NCBI GenBank assembly: GCA_022565015.1 | Contig: JADFKI010000189.1 | Span: 1 to 7,622, forward strand | Length of the DNA: 7,622 nucleotides | Reading direction: 5' to 3' | Origin: Chloroflexota bacterium | GTDB taxonomy: Bacteria; Chloroflexota; Dehalococcoidia; Lucifugimonadales; JADFKI01 | Shown here: positions 1 through 6,028 of the stretch, piece after piece | Position numbering within the stretch: the stretch's first letter is position 1 | How the letters are laid out: every line of letters starts with the position of its first letter | Position numbers and translations under genes: made by a program | Notes under the pieces: model-generated | The model's database searches: none | What the model was told of the DNA's origin: nothing | The model's input: only the letters and a program-made list of their open reading frames with translations

Positions 1-1
1 G

Positions 2-388
2 GCCCTGTCCTGCGTGTTCGGATACACCATCGGAAACGACGTCAGCGAGCGTACCTGGCAGGCGGGCGACCGCACGATGTGGCGAGCCAAGAACAGCGAT
101 ACATTTAAGCCCATGGGCCCGTGGATCGAGACGGACGTAGACCTGGACAAGCTACAGACCATCGTCAGACTAAATGAGCGTGTGGTGTCCGACTTCCCTA
201 CGAACAACATGATCTTCGGCGTGGCGCACTACATCAGCGCCATGACGCGATACCTCACGCTCTATCCCGGCGACATGCTCTGGATGGGCACCGACGGCGC
301 CACCGAAAACATGAAGCCCGGAGATGTCATTGAGGTCGAAATAACCGGCATCGGCACCTTGCGCAATCCGGTCGTGGCTGAGGACTAG
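2..388 (+). CDS. Fumarylacetoacetate hydrolase (FAH) family protein, C-terminal part
   Basis: The reading frame is open from base 2, so the N-terminal half lies off the window; about 128 residues are visible against roughly 280 for the usual family member. The visible part begins ALSCVFGYTIGNDVSER, the FAH-fold strand whose Asp in GND is the third acidic metal ligand; the two Glu ligands would be upstream. KNSDTFKPMGPWI matches the family's active-site K-x-x-D-T-F-x-P-x-G-P stretch, and the end, PGDVIEVEITGIGTLRNPV, is the standard C-terminal signature. Such enzymes hydrolyse, isomerise or decarboxylate 2-keto or acylpyruvate intermediates late in aromatic and sugar-acid breakdown; the exact substrate cannot be read here. 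The usual TGTPxGVG loop is replaced by MGTDGATENM, a mild departure. The GTG at 14 is an internal Val codon, not a start. The next gene is 434 bp away and probably not co-transcribed. Confidence 0.88.
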   Translation, partial: ALSCVFGYTIGNDVSERTWQAGDRTMWRAKNSDTFKPMGPWIETDVDLDKLQTIVRLNERVVSDFPTNNMIFGVAHYISAMTRYLTLYPGDMLWMGTDGATENMKPGDVIEVEITGIGTLRNPVVAED

Positions 389-401
389 CATCTGCCGTTG
401 G

Positions 402-534
402 TGGTTCGACAGGCTCACCACGAACGGTTATTCATTGTCAGAATGCATAAAAGATTCCGTTCTTCCTGAGCTTGGCGAAGGATGGCGAAGGCTTCATGGC
501 CTCTGGTTCGACGGGCTCACCATGAACGGTTATT
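402..534. repeat. Cluster of three REP-like elements (direct, inverted, direct)
   Basis: A 31-nt unit at 402-432 recurs at 504-534 with 29 of 31 identical bases. The core of each reads GGTTCGAC(A/G)GGCTCACCA followed by (C/T)GAACGG. Between them, 457-481 is an inverted, more diverged copy, matching the reverse complement of the first core at 18 of 25 positions by my count. A transcript could therefore fold copy one against the middle copy. Motifs of this kind (TTCGACAGGCTCA..GAACGG and its complement CCTGAGCTTGTCGAAGG) are widely dispersed intergenic elements in many bacterial genomes, including Chloroflexota; that is recalled knowledge. The cluster begins 14 bases after the FAH stop, the usual place for REP-type elements. 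No transposase is nearby. Confidence 0.72.
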
Positions 535-822
535 TTTGTCATAAGACATCAATGAATCCCTTCGTCCTGTCCGACTCGTTCACCGCTATATCGTCGCCCG
601 ACTCTCCGACTTCTTAATCTGAATATCGCCGGAGTCCGATATCATCTGACCCATGAGGATTTAGGAGTCGGACAGAGTGACATGGGTTTCGCCACCAGAA
701 ACTGAGTAGCCTCGGTCAGCGTCCTGGGCCGGTAGGGCGGACTAAACGAGATAATCCAGGCTGGGGCCGAAGCTGTTAAGCTGACACGGTGTTAAAGCAT
801 CCAGACCATGAAGGAGTAAACG
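535..822 (+). other. Non-coding leader region upstream of the lactonase gene
   Basis: I see no convincing coding sequence here; the longest open frame crossing it lacks codon character and runs through the repeats. Three structures stand out. An 11-bp inverted repeat pairs CTGTCCGACTC (567-577) with GAGTCGGACAG (665-675). A small hairpin pairs ATATCG (623-628) with CGATAT (637-642). A two-tier fold pairs GTCAGC (715-720) with GCTGAC (780-785), with inner CCTGG (723-727) against CCAGG (756-760). The last ends about 26 bases before the ribosome binding site, so it could be a structured 5' UTR. GATAAT at 750-755 resembles a -10 box, but I find no matching -35. No known riboswitch motif was recognised. 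Confidence 0.4.
811..816 (+). promoter_or_regulatory. Ribosome binding site fixing a TTG start
   Basis: AAGGAG lies six bases before the TTG at 823. The next in-frame ATG, at 853, would remove strand 1 up to residue 10 and has no such site in front of it. The TTG start also places the HxH metal motif at residues 22 and 24, where archaeal phosphotriesterase-like lactonases have it. Confidence 0.75.
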
Positions 823-1779
823 TTGGCGACGATAAATTCAGTTCTAGGACCCATGGACACGGCAGACCTGGGTTTCACCCTCTCGCACGAGCATGTAATC
901 GTCACCTCCGCGGGCATACAGCACGTCTACCCCGAGTTCATAGACAGAGAAGGGACGATCAATCGGGCCATAAGCGACCTCAAGCTCGCCTATAGTGAGG
1001 GCCTGCGGTCGATTATAGACGTCACGACGCTGGACCTGGGCCGGGACATAAGGCTGCTGGAGCGCGTATCCAGAGAGTCGGGCGTCAACATGATATGCGC
1101 GACGGGAACCTGGCGGGACATCCCTCGCGTATTCTGGATGTCTTCTCCCGACCAGATCGCCCCGCTCTATATTCGTGAGATCGAGGAGGGCATCGAGGGG
1201 ACCGGCATCAAGGCCGGCATCATAAAAGTCGCCAACGACGTGGGTGGGGTGACGCCGGAGGGCGAGATCATCCTTCGAGCGGCGGCGAGAGCGCAGAAGG
1301 CGACGGGCGTTCCCATCTCCACGCATACGTGGGCGCCGGAGAGGGTCGGAGAGCAGCAGGTTCGCATCTTCGAGGACGAGGGCGTGGACCTGAACAGGGT
1401 CTACGTGGGGCACAGCAACGACACGACGGACATCGACTACCTCGTAGGCCTGCTGGAGAAGGGCGTGTGGACCGGCCTCGACCGGTATCCCGGCGGGACC
1501 AACCCCGATACGCCGGACTGGGAGGGACGCACCGAGACCGTAAAGAAGCTCATCGACGCGGGCTTCGGGCGCCGCATCATGTTGGGCCACGACTGGTCGG
1601 TGACGCTGCTGATCGCAAATCCGGAGATGCGCCGGCTACGCGACGAGCGCAACCCCGACGGCTACCTGTTCATAACGCGCAAGGTGCTGCCGCGGCTCAG
1701 GGAGATGGGCGTGTCAGAAGAGGCCATCGACCAGATCATGGTCGACAACCCTCGCCGGTTCTTCGAGGGCGTTCAATAG
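823..1779 (+). CDS. Phosphotriesterase-like lactonase / amidohydrolase
   Basis: This is a 318-residue TIM-barrel metallohydrolase of the phosphotriesterase family. All six expected binuclear metal ligands are visible: H22 and H24 (LSHEHV after LGFTL), K135 (GIIKVAND, the lysine usually carbamylated), H168 (STHTW), H197 (VGHSND) and D257 (LGHDWS). This numbering nearly matches what I recall for the archaeal lactonase SsoPox (22, 24, 137, 170, 199, 256). GLDRY at 218-222 and the DNPRRFF end are also family hallmarks. Relatives hydrolyse lactones, including acyl-homoserine lactones, and some have side activity on organophosphates; the natural substrate here is unknown. The position aligned by eye with the lactonase active-site Tyr97 is Trp97 (ATGTWRDIP), in a loop that looks about two residues shorter. 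No signal peptide is seen, so it is probably cytoplasmic. It appears monocistronic, with the next plus-strand gene about 400 bp away behind its own promoter. Confidence 0.88.
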   Translation: MATINSVLGPMDTADLGFTLSHEHVIVTSAGIQHVYPEFIDREGTINRAISDLKLAYSEGLRSIIDVTTLDLGRDIRLLERVSRESGVNMICATGTWRDIPRVFWMSSPDQIAPLYIREIEEGIEGTGIKAGIIKVANDVGGVTPEGEIILRAAARAQKATGVPISTHTWAPERVGEQQVRIFEDEGVDLNRVYVGHSNDTTDIDYLVGLLEKGVWTGLDRYPGGTNPDTPDWEGRTETVKKLIDAGFGRRIMLGHDWSVTLLIANPEMRRLRDERNPDGYLFITRKVLPRLREMGVSEEAIDQIMVDNPRRFFEGVQ

Positions 1780-1813
1780 AGGTCTGACGGTCGCAGAATC
1801 GAATCGCGAAGCT

Positions 1814-1853
1814 AAATAAAATAGGGCCCGGTCGACTGAGCGACCAGGCCCTA
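1814..1853 (-). terminator. Strong intrinsic terminator reading on the minus strand
   Basis: TAGGGCC (1822-1828) pairs with GGCCCTA (1847-1853), and after one C/A mismatch GGTCG (1830-1834) pairs with CGACC (1841-1845), leaving a six-base loop. On the minus strand the hairpin is followed directly by TTTTATTT (1821-1814). On the plus strand the following bases, CTGTGC, have no T run. It is therefore best placed to end a transcript arriving from the right. It might also slow transcription of the lactonase gene, which stops 43 bases before the hairpin. Confidence 0.75.
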
Positions 1854-1975
1854 CTGTGCTAGAGGCGTTCCAGGGAACACCTACCTGGAGCACCTCCACA
1901 TACTACTATCCAAAACAGGCATCCTCCTTTCTAGAGACCCACCAAAAACTGTCATCATCATCCATCCTGTCTCTG
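1814..1975 (-). ncRNA. Candidate orphan small RNA or leader transcript, about 160 nt
   Basis: This is an inference from a promoter-like sequence on the right, a strong minus-strand terminator on the left, and hairpins between. In the minus-strand RNA, AGGUGUUC (1882-1875) pairs with GAACGCCU (1870-1863) around CCUG; one pair is U.G, which would be an A/C mismatch in plus-strand RNA. UGGAG and CUCCA (1898-1894 and 1890-1886) close a three-base loop. AGAGAC and GUCUCU (1974-1969 and 1938-1933) can pair at longer range. A very strong Shine-Dalgarno-like AGAAAGGAGG (1932-1923) abuts an ATG at 1922 opening a 13-codon ORF (MPVLDSSMWRCSR). The zero spacing is poor, though the in-frame TTG at 1913 sits at a workable distance. 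So it could be a regulatory RNA, a tiny peptide gene or a remnant attenuator. It matches no RNA family I recognise, including 6S, 4.5S SRP RNA, tmRNA and T-box. Confidence 0.4.
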
Positions 1976-1981
1976 CCGACT

Positions 1982-2011
1982 ATTATAACCCGAAACCGGC
2001 CAATTTGAAAA
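1982..2011 (-). promoter_or_regulatory. Sigma70-like promoter for the orphan minus-strand transcript
   Basis: Read on the minus strand, TTTTCA (2011-2006) is followed after 18 bases by a perfect TATAAT (1987-1982). The predicted transcription start is near 1975. No large minus-strand gene lies between here and the terminator at 1853, so the promoter would serve only the short transcript described there. Confidence 0.5.
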
Positions 2012-2098
2012 TCGCCTACGCTGCCGAATTATGTGTATTTCGTGGACTAGTCAAACGATATTTCGTAATCTGGCCGGCCGCGGCTTTGGGTCCTCTGA

Positions 2099-2128
2099 TT
2101 GACTCCGTGAAGGAACGGCCAATATGAT
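2099..2128 (+). promoter_or_regulatory. Sigma70-like promoter of the VOC protein gene
   Basis: TTGACT (2099-2104) and TATGAT (2123-2128) each match consensus at five of six positions, 18 bases apart. Transcription would start near 2135. The upstream candidate start codons ATG 2124 and ATG 2127 lie inside the -10 box and would not be in the mRNA, which favours the ATG at 2178. Confidence 0.5.
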
Positions 2129-2177
2129 GGACTCGAGGCGACTTTTTATCCGTGACATTGACGGAGGATGCGACAGG

Positions 2178-2555
2178 ATGATAGAGGGCGTTATCGGCGT
2201 CATCATATGGACGGACAACCTGGACGGGATGGTCGAGTTCTACCGAGACACGCTGGGGCTCACGCCGCATTCGGTTCGGCCAAATTTCGTTGCGTTCAAG
2301 TGGGGCGAAATGCGTCTGAGCATAGGCGCCCACGACGAGGTGTCGGGCCAAACATCAGAGCCGTACCGCATTATGGTGAATCTGGGGGTCGACGACATTC
2401 AGAAGGTCTACGGCACCCTCGTGGGTAGGGGAGTGAAGTTCGACCGGGACCCCGAGCAGGAGCACTGGGGAGGCTGGGTCGCCACCTTCCGAGACCCCGA
2501 CGGCAATATGCTTCAGCTTTTGGAGCAACCGCCGGACCGAAGACCCGCAGGGTAG
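2178..2555 (+). CDS. VOC superfamily (glyoxalase/bleomycin-resistance fold) protein
   Basis: This 125-residue protein consists of a single vicinal-oxygen-chelate domain. It starts with the first strand and helix, IWTDNLDGMVEFYRDTLGL, and ends with FRDPDGNMLQLLE, whose final Glu is the usual C-terminal metal ligand. The first-strand metal His appears to be Gly (GVIGVIIW where relatives read THVVL), so metal binding may be altered or absent. Family members act as lyases, dioxygenases, epimerases or drug-binding proteins; I cannot choose among these. The start at 2178 is preferred because GGAGG (2163-2167) precedes it by ten bases, the domain begins right there, and the promoter above excludes the longer form. 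The alternative start at 2124 adds 18 residues of no recognisable character and has its own AAGGA (2110-2114). Two-domain members are about twice this length, so a dimer is likely. The gene is probably monocistronic. Confidence 0.82.
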   Translation: MIEGVIGVIIWTDNLDGMVEFYRDTLGLTPHSVRPNFVAFKWGEMRLSIGAHDEVSGQTSEPYRIMVNLGVDDIQKVYGTLVGRGVKFDRDPEQEHWGGWVATFRDPDGNMLQLLEQPPDRRPAG

Positions 2556-2636
2556 GGGATTGTTTTCCCGTAGAAAGTAATTCGTTGAAGCCAGGTATTT
2601 CTCGCTCAGGCCGCCGGGGGAAAATTACCAGGCAAC

Positions 2637-2675
2637 CAGGTCGAAATCCTCAAGTATCTTCGAAAACACGACCTG
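2637..2675. repeat. Inverted repeat in the gap between the VOC gene and ffh
   Basis: CAGGTCG (2637-2643) and CGACCTG (2669-2675) form a seven-base stem around a 25-base loop; inside it TCGAA (2641-2645) can alternatively pair with TTCGA further right. It lies between two convergent genes, so it may help end transcription from either side, but no T run follows on either strand. The rest of 2556-2719 shows nothing I can name. Confidence 0.3.
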
Positions 2676-2719
2676 TCAGATCGCCCGTACACAGGAATTC
2701 CGGCGTAGAGATGGACTGG

Positions 2720-4081
2720 TTACCTACCCATGTCCATTAAATTGCCCTGCTGCTTCATCATTCGCATCATCTGCCTGCTTCCCTTGCCCGACATCATCTG
2801 GCGCATCATCTTCTGCATCTGTCGGAACTGGTTCAGAAGCTGGTTCACATCCTGGGGCGTCGTGCCGCTGCCTTTGGCGATCCTGCGTCTTCGGCTGCCG
2901 CCGATCATCTCCGGCTTCCGGCGCTCGTCAGGCGTCATGGAATATATGATGGCCTCCGTCCGCTTCAGGTGACCTTCGTCAAGCTCGTCTGCGGATACCT
3001 TGTTCTTCATGGCTGAAAAGCCGGGCACCATTTCCAGGATCTGACTGAGTGGTCCCATCTTCTTGAGCTGCTGGAGCTGGCCCAGAAAGTCTTCGAGGTC
3101 GAAGGTCGACTGACGGATCTTCTTTTCCAGCTCGACGGCCTGGTCCTGATCGAAGGTCGTCTGCGCCTTTTCGATCAGCGTCAGCATGTCGCCCATACCG
3201 AGAATTCTTGACGCGAGCCTGTCGGGATGGAACTGCTCCAGGGCGTCCGTACGCTCGCCGGTGCCGATGAATTTGATGGGCACGCCGGTGACTGAGGTTA
3301 TGGACAGCGCCGCACCTCCGCGCGCGTCACCATCCATCTTGGAAAGGACCAGGCCCGTAATGCCGATCCGCTCGTGGAACTCCTGAGCGGCCTGAACGGC
3401 GTCCTGGCCCGTCATGGCATCAACGACGAGCAGCGTCTCGGCGGGGTCTATCGCCTTCTTGACCTGCTCCAGCTCCTCCATGAGCTCGTCGTCAATCTGA
3501 AATCTCCCGGCGGTGTCCACGATTGCCCAGGCGGCGTTCGTGTCTTTGGCGCGCTTCACGCCGTCCTTGGCCACCTGTATCGTCGGTTGAGATGTCCCGG
3601 CCTGATAGAAGGGGACATCGATCTGCTTGGCCAGGGTCTCGAGCTGTTGGATTGCGGCGGGCCGCTTTAGATCGGCTGCCACCAGCACGGGGGATTGACC
3701 TGATTGTTTTAGATGAAGCGCCAGCTTTGCCGCGGTGGTTGTCTTACCCGAGCCGTTGAGACCGACCATCAGAATCACGGACGGTTGCCGTGGCGAGGGC
3801 TCCAGCCTTTGAACGCCTCCGCCCAGGATGTCCACGAGGGCATCGTTGGTGATCCTCACGACCTGCTGGGCTGGAGTAAGACTCTTTAGCAGGTCCTGTT
3901 CAAGGGACTCGTTCCTTATACGTGACACGAACTCGCGGGCGACCTTGAAGTTTACATCGGCCTCCAGGAGCGCCATACGAACCTCCCGCAGGGCCTCATC
4001 GATGTCCTTCTCCGTCAGCCGGCCCTTATTTCCCAGCCGTGCGAATACGCCGGTGAGTTTTTCAGATAGTGCTTCGAACAT
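2720..4081 (-). CDS. ffh: Signal recognition particle protein Ffh (SRP54 GTPase)
   Basis: At 453 residues this is a normal-length Ffh. It binds SRP RNA and nascent hydrophobic segments in the cytoplasm and delivers ribosomes to FtsY at the membrane. The N domain occupies about residues 1-90. The G domain carries GLNGSGKTTT (107-116), ADLKRPAA (136-143, where DTYRPAA is usual), DTAGR (189-193), SKMDGDARGG (247-256, usually TKLDGDARGG) and GTGE (273-276). The M domain, about 296-453, has the RNA-binding SMTPDERRKPEMIGGSRRRR (381-400) and a methionine-rich C-terminal tail that forms the signal-sequence groove. The ATG is preceded by GGGAGG (4092-4087) at five bases. It is divergent from the lipoprotein gene with a 100-bp shared upstream region. 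No SRP RNA gene was found in the window. Confidence 0.97.
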   Translation of the reverse strand: MFEALSEKLTGVFARLGNKGRLTEKDIDEALREVRMALLEADVNFKVAREFVSRIRNESLEQDLLKSLTPAQQVVRITNDALVDILGGGVQRLEPSPRQPSVILMVGLNGSGKTTTAAKLALHLKQSGQSPVLVAADLKRPAAIQQLETLAKQIDVPFYQAGTSQPTIQVAKDGVKRAKDTNAAWAIVDTAGRFQIDDELMEELEQVKKAIDPAETLLVVDAMTGQDAVQAAQEFHERIGITGLVLSKMDGDARGGAALSITSVTGVPIKFIGTGERTDALEQFHPDRLASRILGMGDMLTLIEKAQTTFDQDQAVELEKKIRQSTFDLEDFLGQLQQLKKMGPLSQILEMVPGFSAMKNKVSADELDEGHLKRTEAIIYSMTPDERRKPEMIGGSRRRRIAKGSGTTPQDVNQLLNQFRQMQKMMRQMMSGKGSRQMMRMMKQQGNLMDMGR

Positions 4082-4100
4082 GAACGCCTCCCATCATTCG

Positions 4101-4130
4101 ATTGTAGGTCAGGCACGAAGGGAGGGTCAA
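4101..4130 (-). promoter_or_regulatory. Sigma70-like promoter of ffh
   Basis: On the minus strand, TTGACC (4130-4125) and TACAAT (4106-4101) each match consensus at five of six bases and are 18 apart. Transcription would start near 4094, giving a very short leader with the GGGAGG ribosome binding site almost at the 5' end. The short leader is the weak point of the call. Confidence 0.45.
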
Positions 4131-4181
4131 GGCAACGTCCGCCATCAGTGGAAGAGCTCAGGAAAATGATAAAATTCGAAT

Positions 4182-4821
4182 ATGTCGATAAAATTATCGA
4201 GACGGTCTCGCAGAGTATGCATTGCGGCGGGAATTGCAGCTCTTTGGATTTTGGCCGGGTGCATCCGGGCAGTCAACGCCCGCAGACGGTTCGGGAATCG
4301 CTGCCGACGGTGGCGTCGCGACAAGAGACACGGCAGTGATTGGGCTCATCGCCACGGGTGAGGAGGCCTTGGCGCAGGCCCGTCAACGCATGCCGACGGC
4401 CATTTTGCCACAGGTAGACTTCGGTCCTGAACCCGGCATGCTCACGTTCCGGTTTACTGACGCCGCAGCAACTCGGACTCCGTCGCTCACCTTCACGGCG
4501 CTTGGGCCGGATAACGGTCGGTGGAGAGCTATCGAACAGGGAATGACACCGCTTACCGGGCTCACGCGTCCCGGAATGGAATTAGGAGTGCTGCGAACTA
4601 GTCCCGAGGCGGTGCGTCAAGCAGCCGTCGACAACTGGCCGGATTGTGGCCCCCCAGGTCTCACGTTGGGTGGGACTGGAAGCGACCTCACGTGGCACGT
4701 ATTCTGCACTATAGAAGCCAGTTCAGTGTCCGGCATTTTAGACGACAGTACCGGCGTCTTTACGCCGTCGCCAGTACCACCGGTCCGCCCTGCGCCCACC
4801 GCCGTACCCAATCAGTGTTGA
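4182..4821 (+). CDS. Putative lipoprotein, split by an apparent frameshift after the lipobox
   Basis: From ATG 4182 the frame encodes a textbook lipoprotein signal peptide: basic n-region with SRRSRR (residues 6-11), hydrophobic IAAGIAALWILA (14-25), and lipobox LAGC with Cys27 at 4260-4262. That frame then turns Arg-rich and stops at 4361 after 59 codons. The protein-like sequence continues in the +1 frame from 4264 (SGQSTPADGSG...) to the TGA at 4819-4821. Ignoring one base, for example A4263, gives LAGC-SGQSTPADG and a 212-residue lipoprotein. The body has a Thr-rich strand-like part (SLTFTALGPDNGRWRAIEQ), two internal Cys (PDCGPP, HVFCTI) and a Pro-rich end finishing PNQC. I recognise no domain. 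An alternative annotation is a 199-residue ORF from TTG 4222 without a signal peptide; it has no good ribosome binding site. A TAAAAT at 4170-4175 could drive a nearly leaderless message. The stop is 20 bases from the end of convergent hrcA. Whether the break is a sequence error or a real lesion cannot be decided here. Confidence 0.65.
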
Positions 4822-4841
4822 AAACGGACCAGCGATCACGG

Positions 4842-5873
4842 TCAGGCCGAATAAGCGTTCTCGACCAGGCTGCTCATGGCCGAGGATATGAAGCGCACGC
4901 CGCCTATCGTCTTAGAGTACTCCATGCGCGTTGGCCCCACGACTCCTACGGCGCCCATCGCCTCGCCCGGTATGCCGTACCGGCATATGACGACACTCAA
5001 TGGAGACAGCATGTCCTCGCGGTTCTCCTCGCCTATGATCACCCTGACCACGTCCCCGTCGGGGGCTTCGTCCAGGACGGTCTGAACCAGGCTGCCGTCT
5101 TCGATCGCTCCCACGATTGCCCTGGTCCGATCGCTCTCAGAGAACTCCGGCTGACTCAGCAGATTGCGGAGCCCGTCGACATAGTGCTGCCGCTTAACGG
5201 TCTTCTCTTCTTCCTTCAACACTAGGACCGTGGCATCCACAAGCTCCTCTTCCAGAGGGCTCAGCGCCATCGCCTTGGACTCGATCTCTCTGAGATTCAA
5301 GCCCATGAGCTGAGACTTCAATCTGTTCAAGGCATCCTCGAGCTCGTTGACCTGCACGGGCCGAGGGAGACGTATGATCTGCTTTCTCAGTCGGGCTTGC
5401 TCCATCACTACTATGAGCATGACGAGCAGGTCTTGGAGGCGGACCAACTCGAGGTGGCGAATTCTGGATTCCCTGACCATCGGAAATGTAGCGATAGCCA
5501 GATTGCCCACGAGGCTGGCCAATGCGGCGGCGGCAACGTTCGCCCACTCGTCAACGTCATGCTCGACAAGGCTGAGCGTTCTGTTGACGCTCATGCGAAC
5601 GCCGAGGGGAAGGATCTCTTCAGCTTCGGCGAATCTCTCGACGTAGAACCTGTAGGCCTTGTCCAACGGCACGCTGCCTGCAGAAGTATGGGGCCGAGCG
5701 ATGTAGCCCGCGTCCTCGAGCGCAGCCACATCATTTCTGACTGTAGCTGCGCTAACGCCGAGCTCGTGTTCCCGGACAATGGTGTCGGACGCAATGGGCA
5801 TAGCCGTCCGAGTGTAATCGTCCACCACGATTTTCAGTATGGTCTCTTGACGTTCCGTAAGCATATGGACCAC
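4842..5873 (-). CDS. hrcA: Heat-inducible transcription repressor HrcA
   Basis: This 343-residue protein fits HrcA along its whole length. Residues 5-65 form the winged-helix DNA-binding domain (LTERQETILKIVVDDY, then GVSAATVRNDVAALEDAGYI at 39-58, recognition-helix region), followed by PHTSAGSVPLDKAYRFYVE where relatives read PHTSAGRIPTDKGYR. The C-terminal GAF-like domain ends with VIIGEEN, then GAVGVVGPTRMEYSKTI. HrcA dimers bind CIRCE operators of groE and dnaK operons and need GroEL to stay active. The GTG at 5873 is chosen because AGAGGA (5883-5878) sits about four to five bases before it; ATG 5864 (residue 4) is the alternative. hrcA here stands alone: grpE and dnaK, often its downstream partners, are replaced by a convergent lipoprotein gene. 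No TTAGCACTC/GAGTGCTAA element is visible, so CIRCE autoregulation is not supported in this window. Confidence 0.96.
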   Translation of the reverse strand: MVHMLTERQETILKIVVDDYTRTAMPIASDTIVREHELGVSAATVRNDVAALEDAGYIARPHTSAGSVPLDKAYRFYVERFAEAEEILPLGVRMSVNRTLSLVEHDVDEWANVAAAALASLVGNLAIATFPMVRESRIRHLELVRLQDLLVMLIVVMEQARLRKQIIRLPRPVQVNELEDALNRLKSQLMGLNLREIESKAMALSPLEEELVDATVLVLKEEEKTVKRQHYVDGLRNLLSQPEFSESDRTRAIVGAIEDGSLVQTVLDEAPDGDVVRVIIGEENREDMLSPLSVVICRYGIPGEAMGAVGVVGPTRMEYSKTIGGVRFISSAMSSLVENAYSA

Positions 5874-5953
5874 CGGTTCCTCTGTCCTACGAATATGGGA
5901 GCTCCGGAGGCTTTACATTGCCGTAGAGCCTATAGGGGAGCGCCGACAAATTC

Positions 5954-5970
5954 GTTTAACAAGTTTAACA
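5954..5970. repeat. Tandem GTTTAACA repeat upstream of hrcA
   Basis: GTTTAACA occurs at 5954-5961 and again at 5963-5970, one base apart, giving a nine-base period. It lies about 80 bases before the hrcA start, in the AT-rich divergent region shared with the MBL gene. Two same-face repeats of this size look like a tandem operator, but no regulator is known from the sequence. I found no convincing -10/-35 pair for hrcA around it. A small hairpin, CGCGA/TCGCG (6005-6009 and 6014-6018), lies nearby. Confidence 0.45.
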
Positions 5971-6028
5971 CATTCAGAGAACACTAAACTATACATAATA
6001 TCCCCGCGAATCATCGCGTCATATTACG

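Noticed and set aside
435..617. 60-codon plus-strand ORF in the left intergenic region
   Set aside because: It runs through the REP-like repeats, has no ribosome binding site and shows no protein-like character.
715..785. tRNA gene in the lactonase upstream region
   Set aside because: The cloverleaf arms, GTTCRA-type T-loop and acceptor pairing do not form; only a two-tier hairpin is possible.
844..1590. Long minus-strand open frame (248 codons) opposite the lactonase gene
   Set aside because: It is Arg/Val/Asp-rich with no domain, and mirrors the codon bias of the real gene, which has all six metal ligands.
1329..1787. Plus-strand open frame overlapping the lactonase C-terminus
   Set aside because: Gly/Arg-rich out-of-frame translation with no ribosome binding site; a shadow of the real gene.
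1814..1975. Possible 4.5S SRP RNA, given nearby ffh
   Set aside because: The conserved SRP apical motif (GGTC...GGAAGGAAGCAGC) is absent on both strands; only GGA-rich hairpins are present.
4148..4339. 63-codon plus-strand ORF overlapping the lipoprotein start
   Set aside because: It competes with a clear signal peptide in another frame, and its residues past about 20 show no protein character.
5397..5987. 196-codon plus-strand open frame opposite hrcA
   Set aside because: hrcA on the other strand matches its family end to end, while this frame has no recognisable domain.
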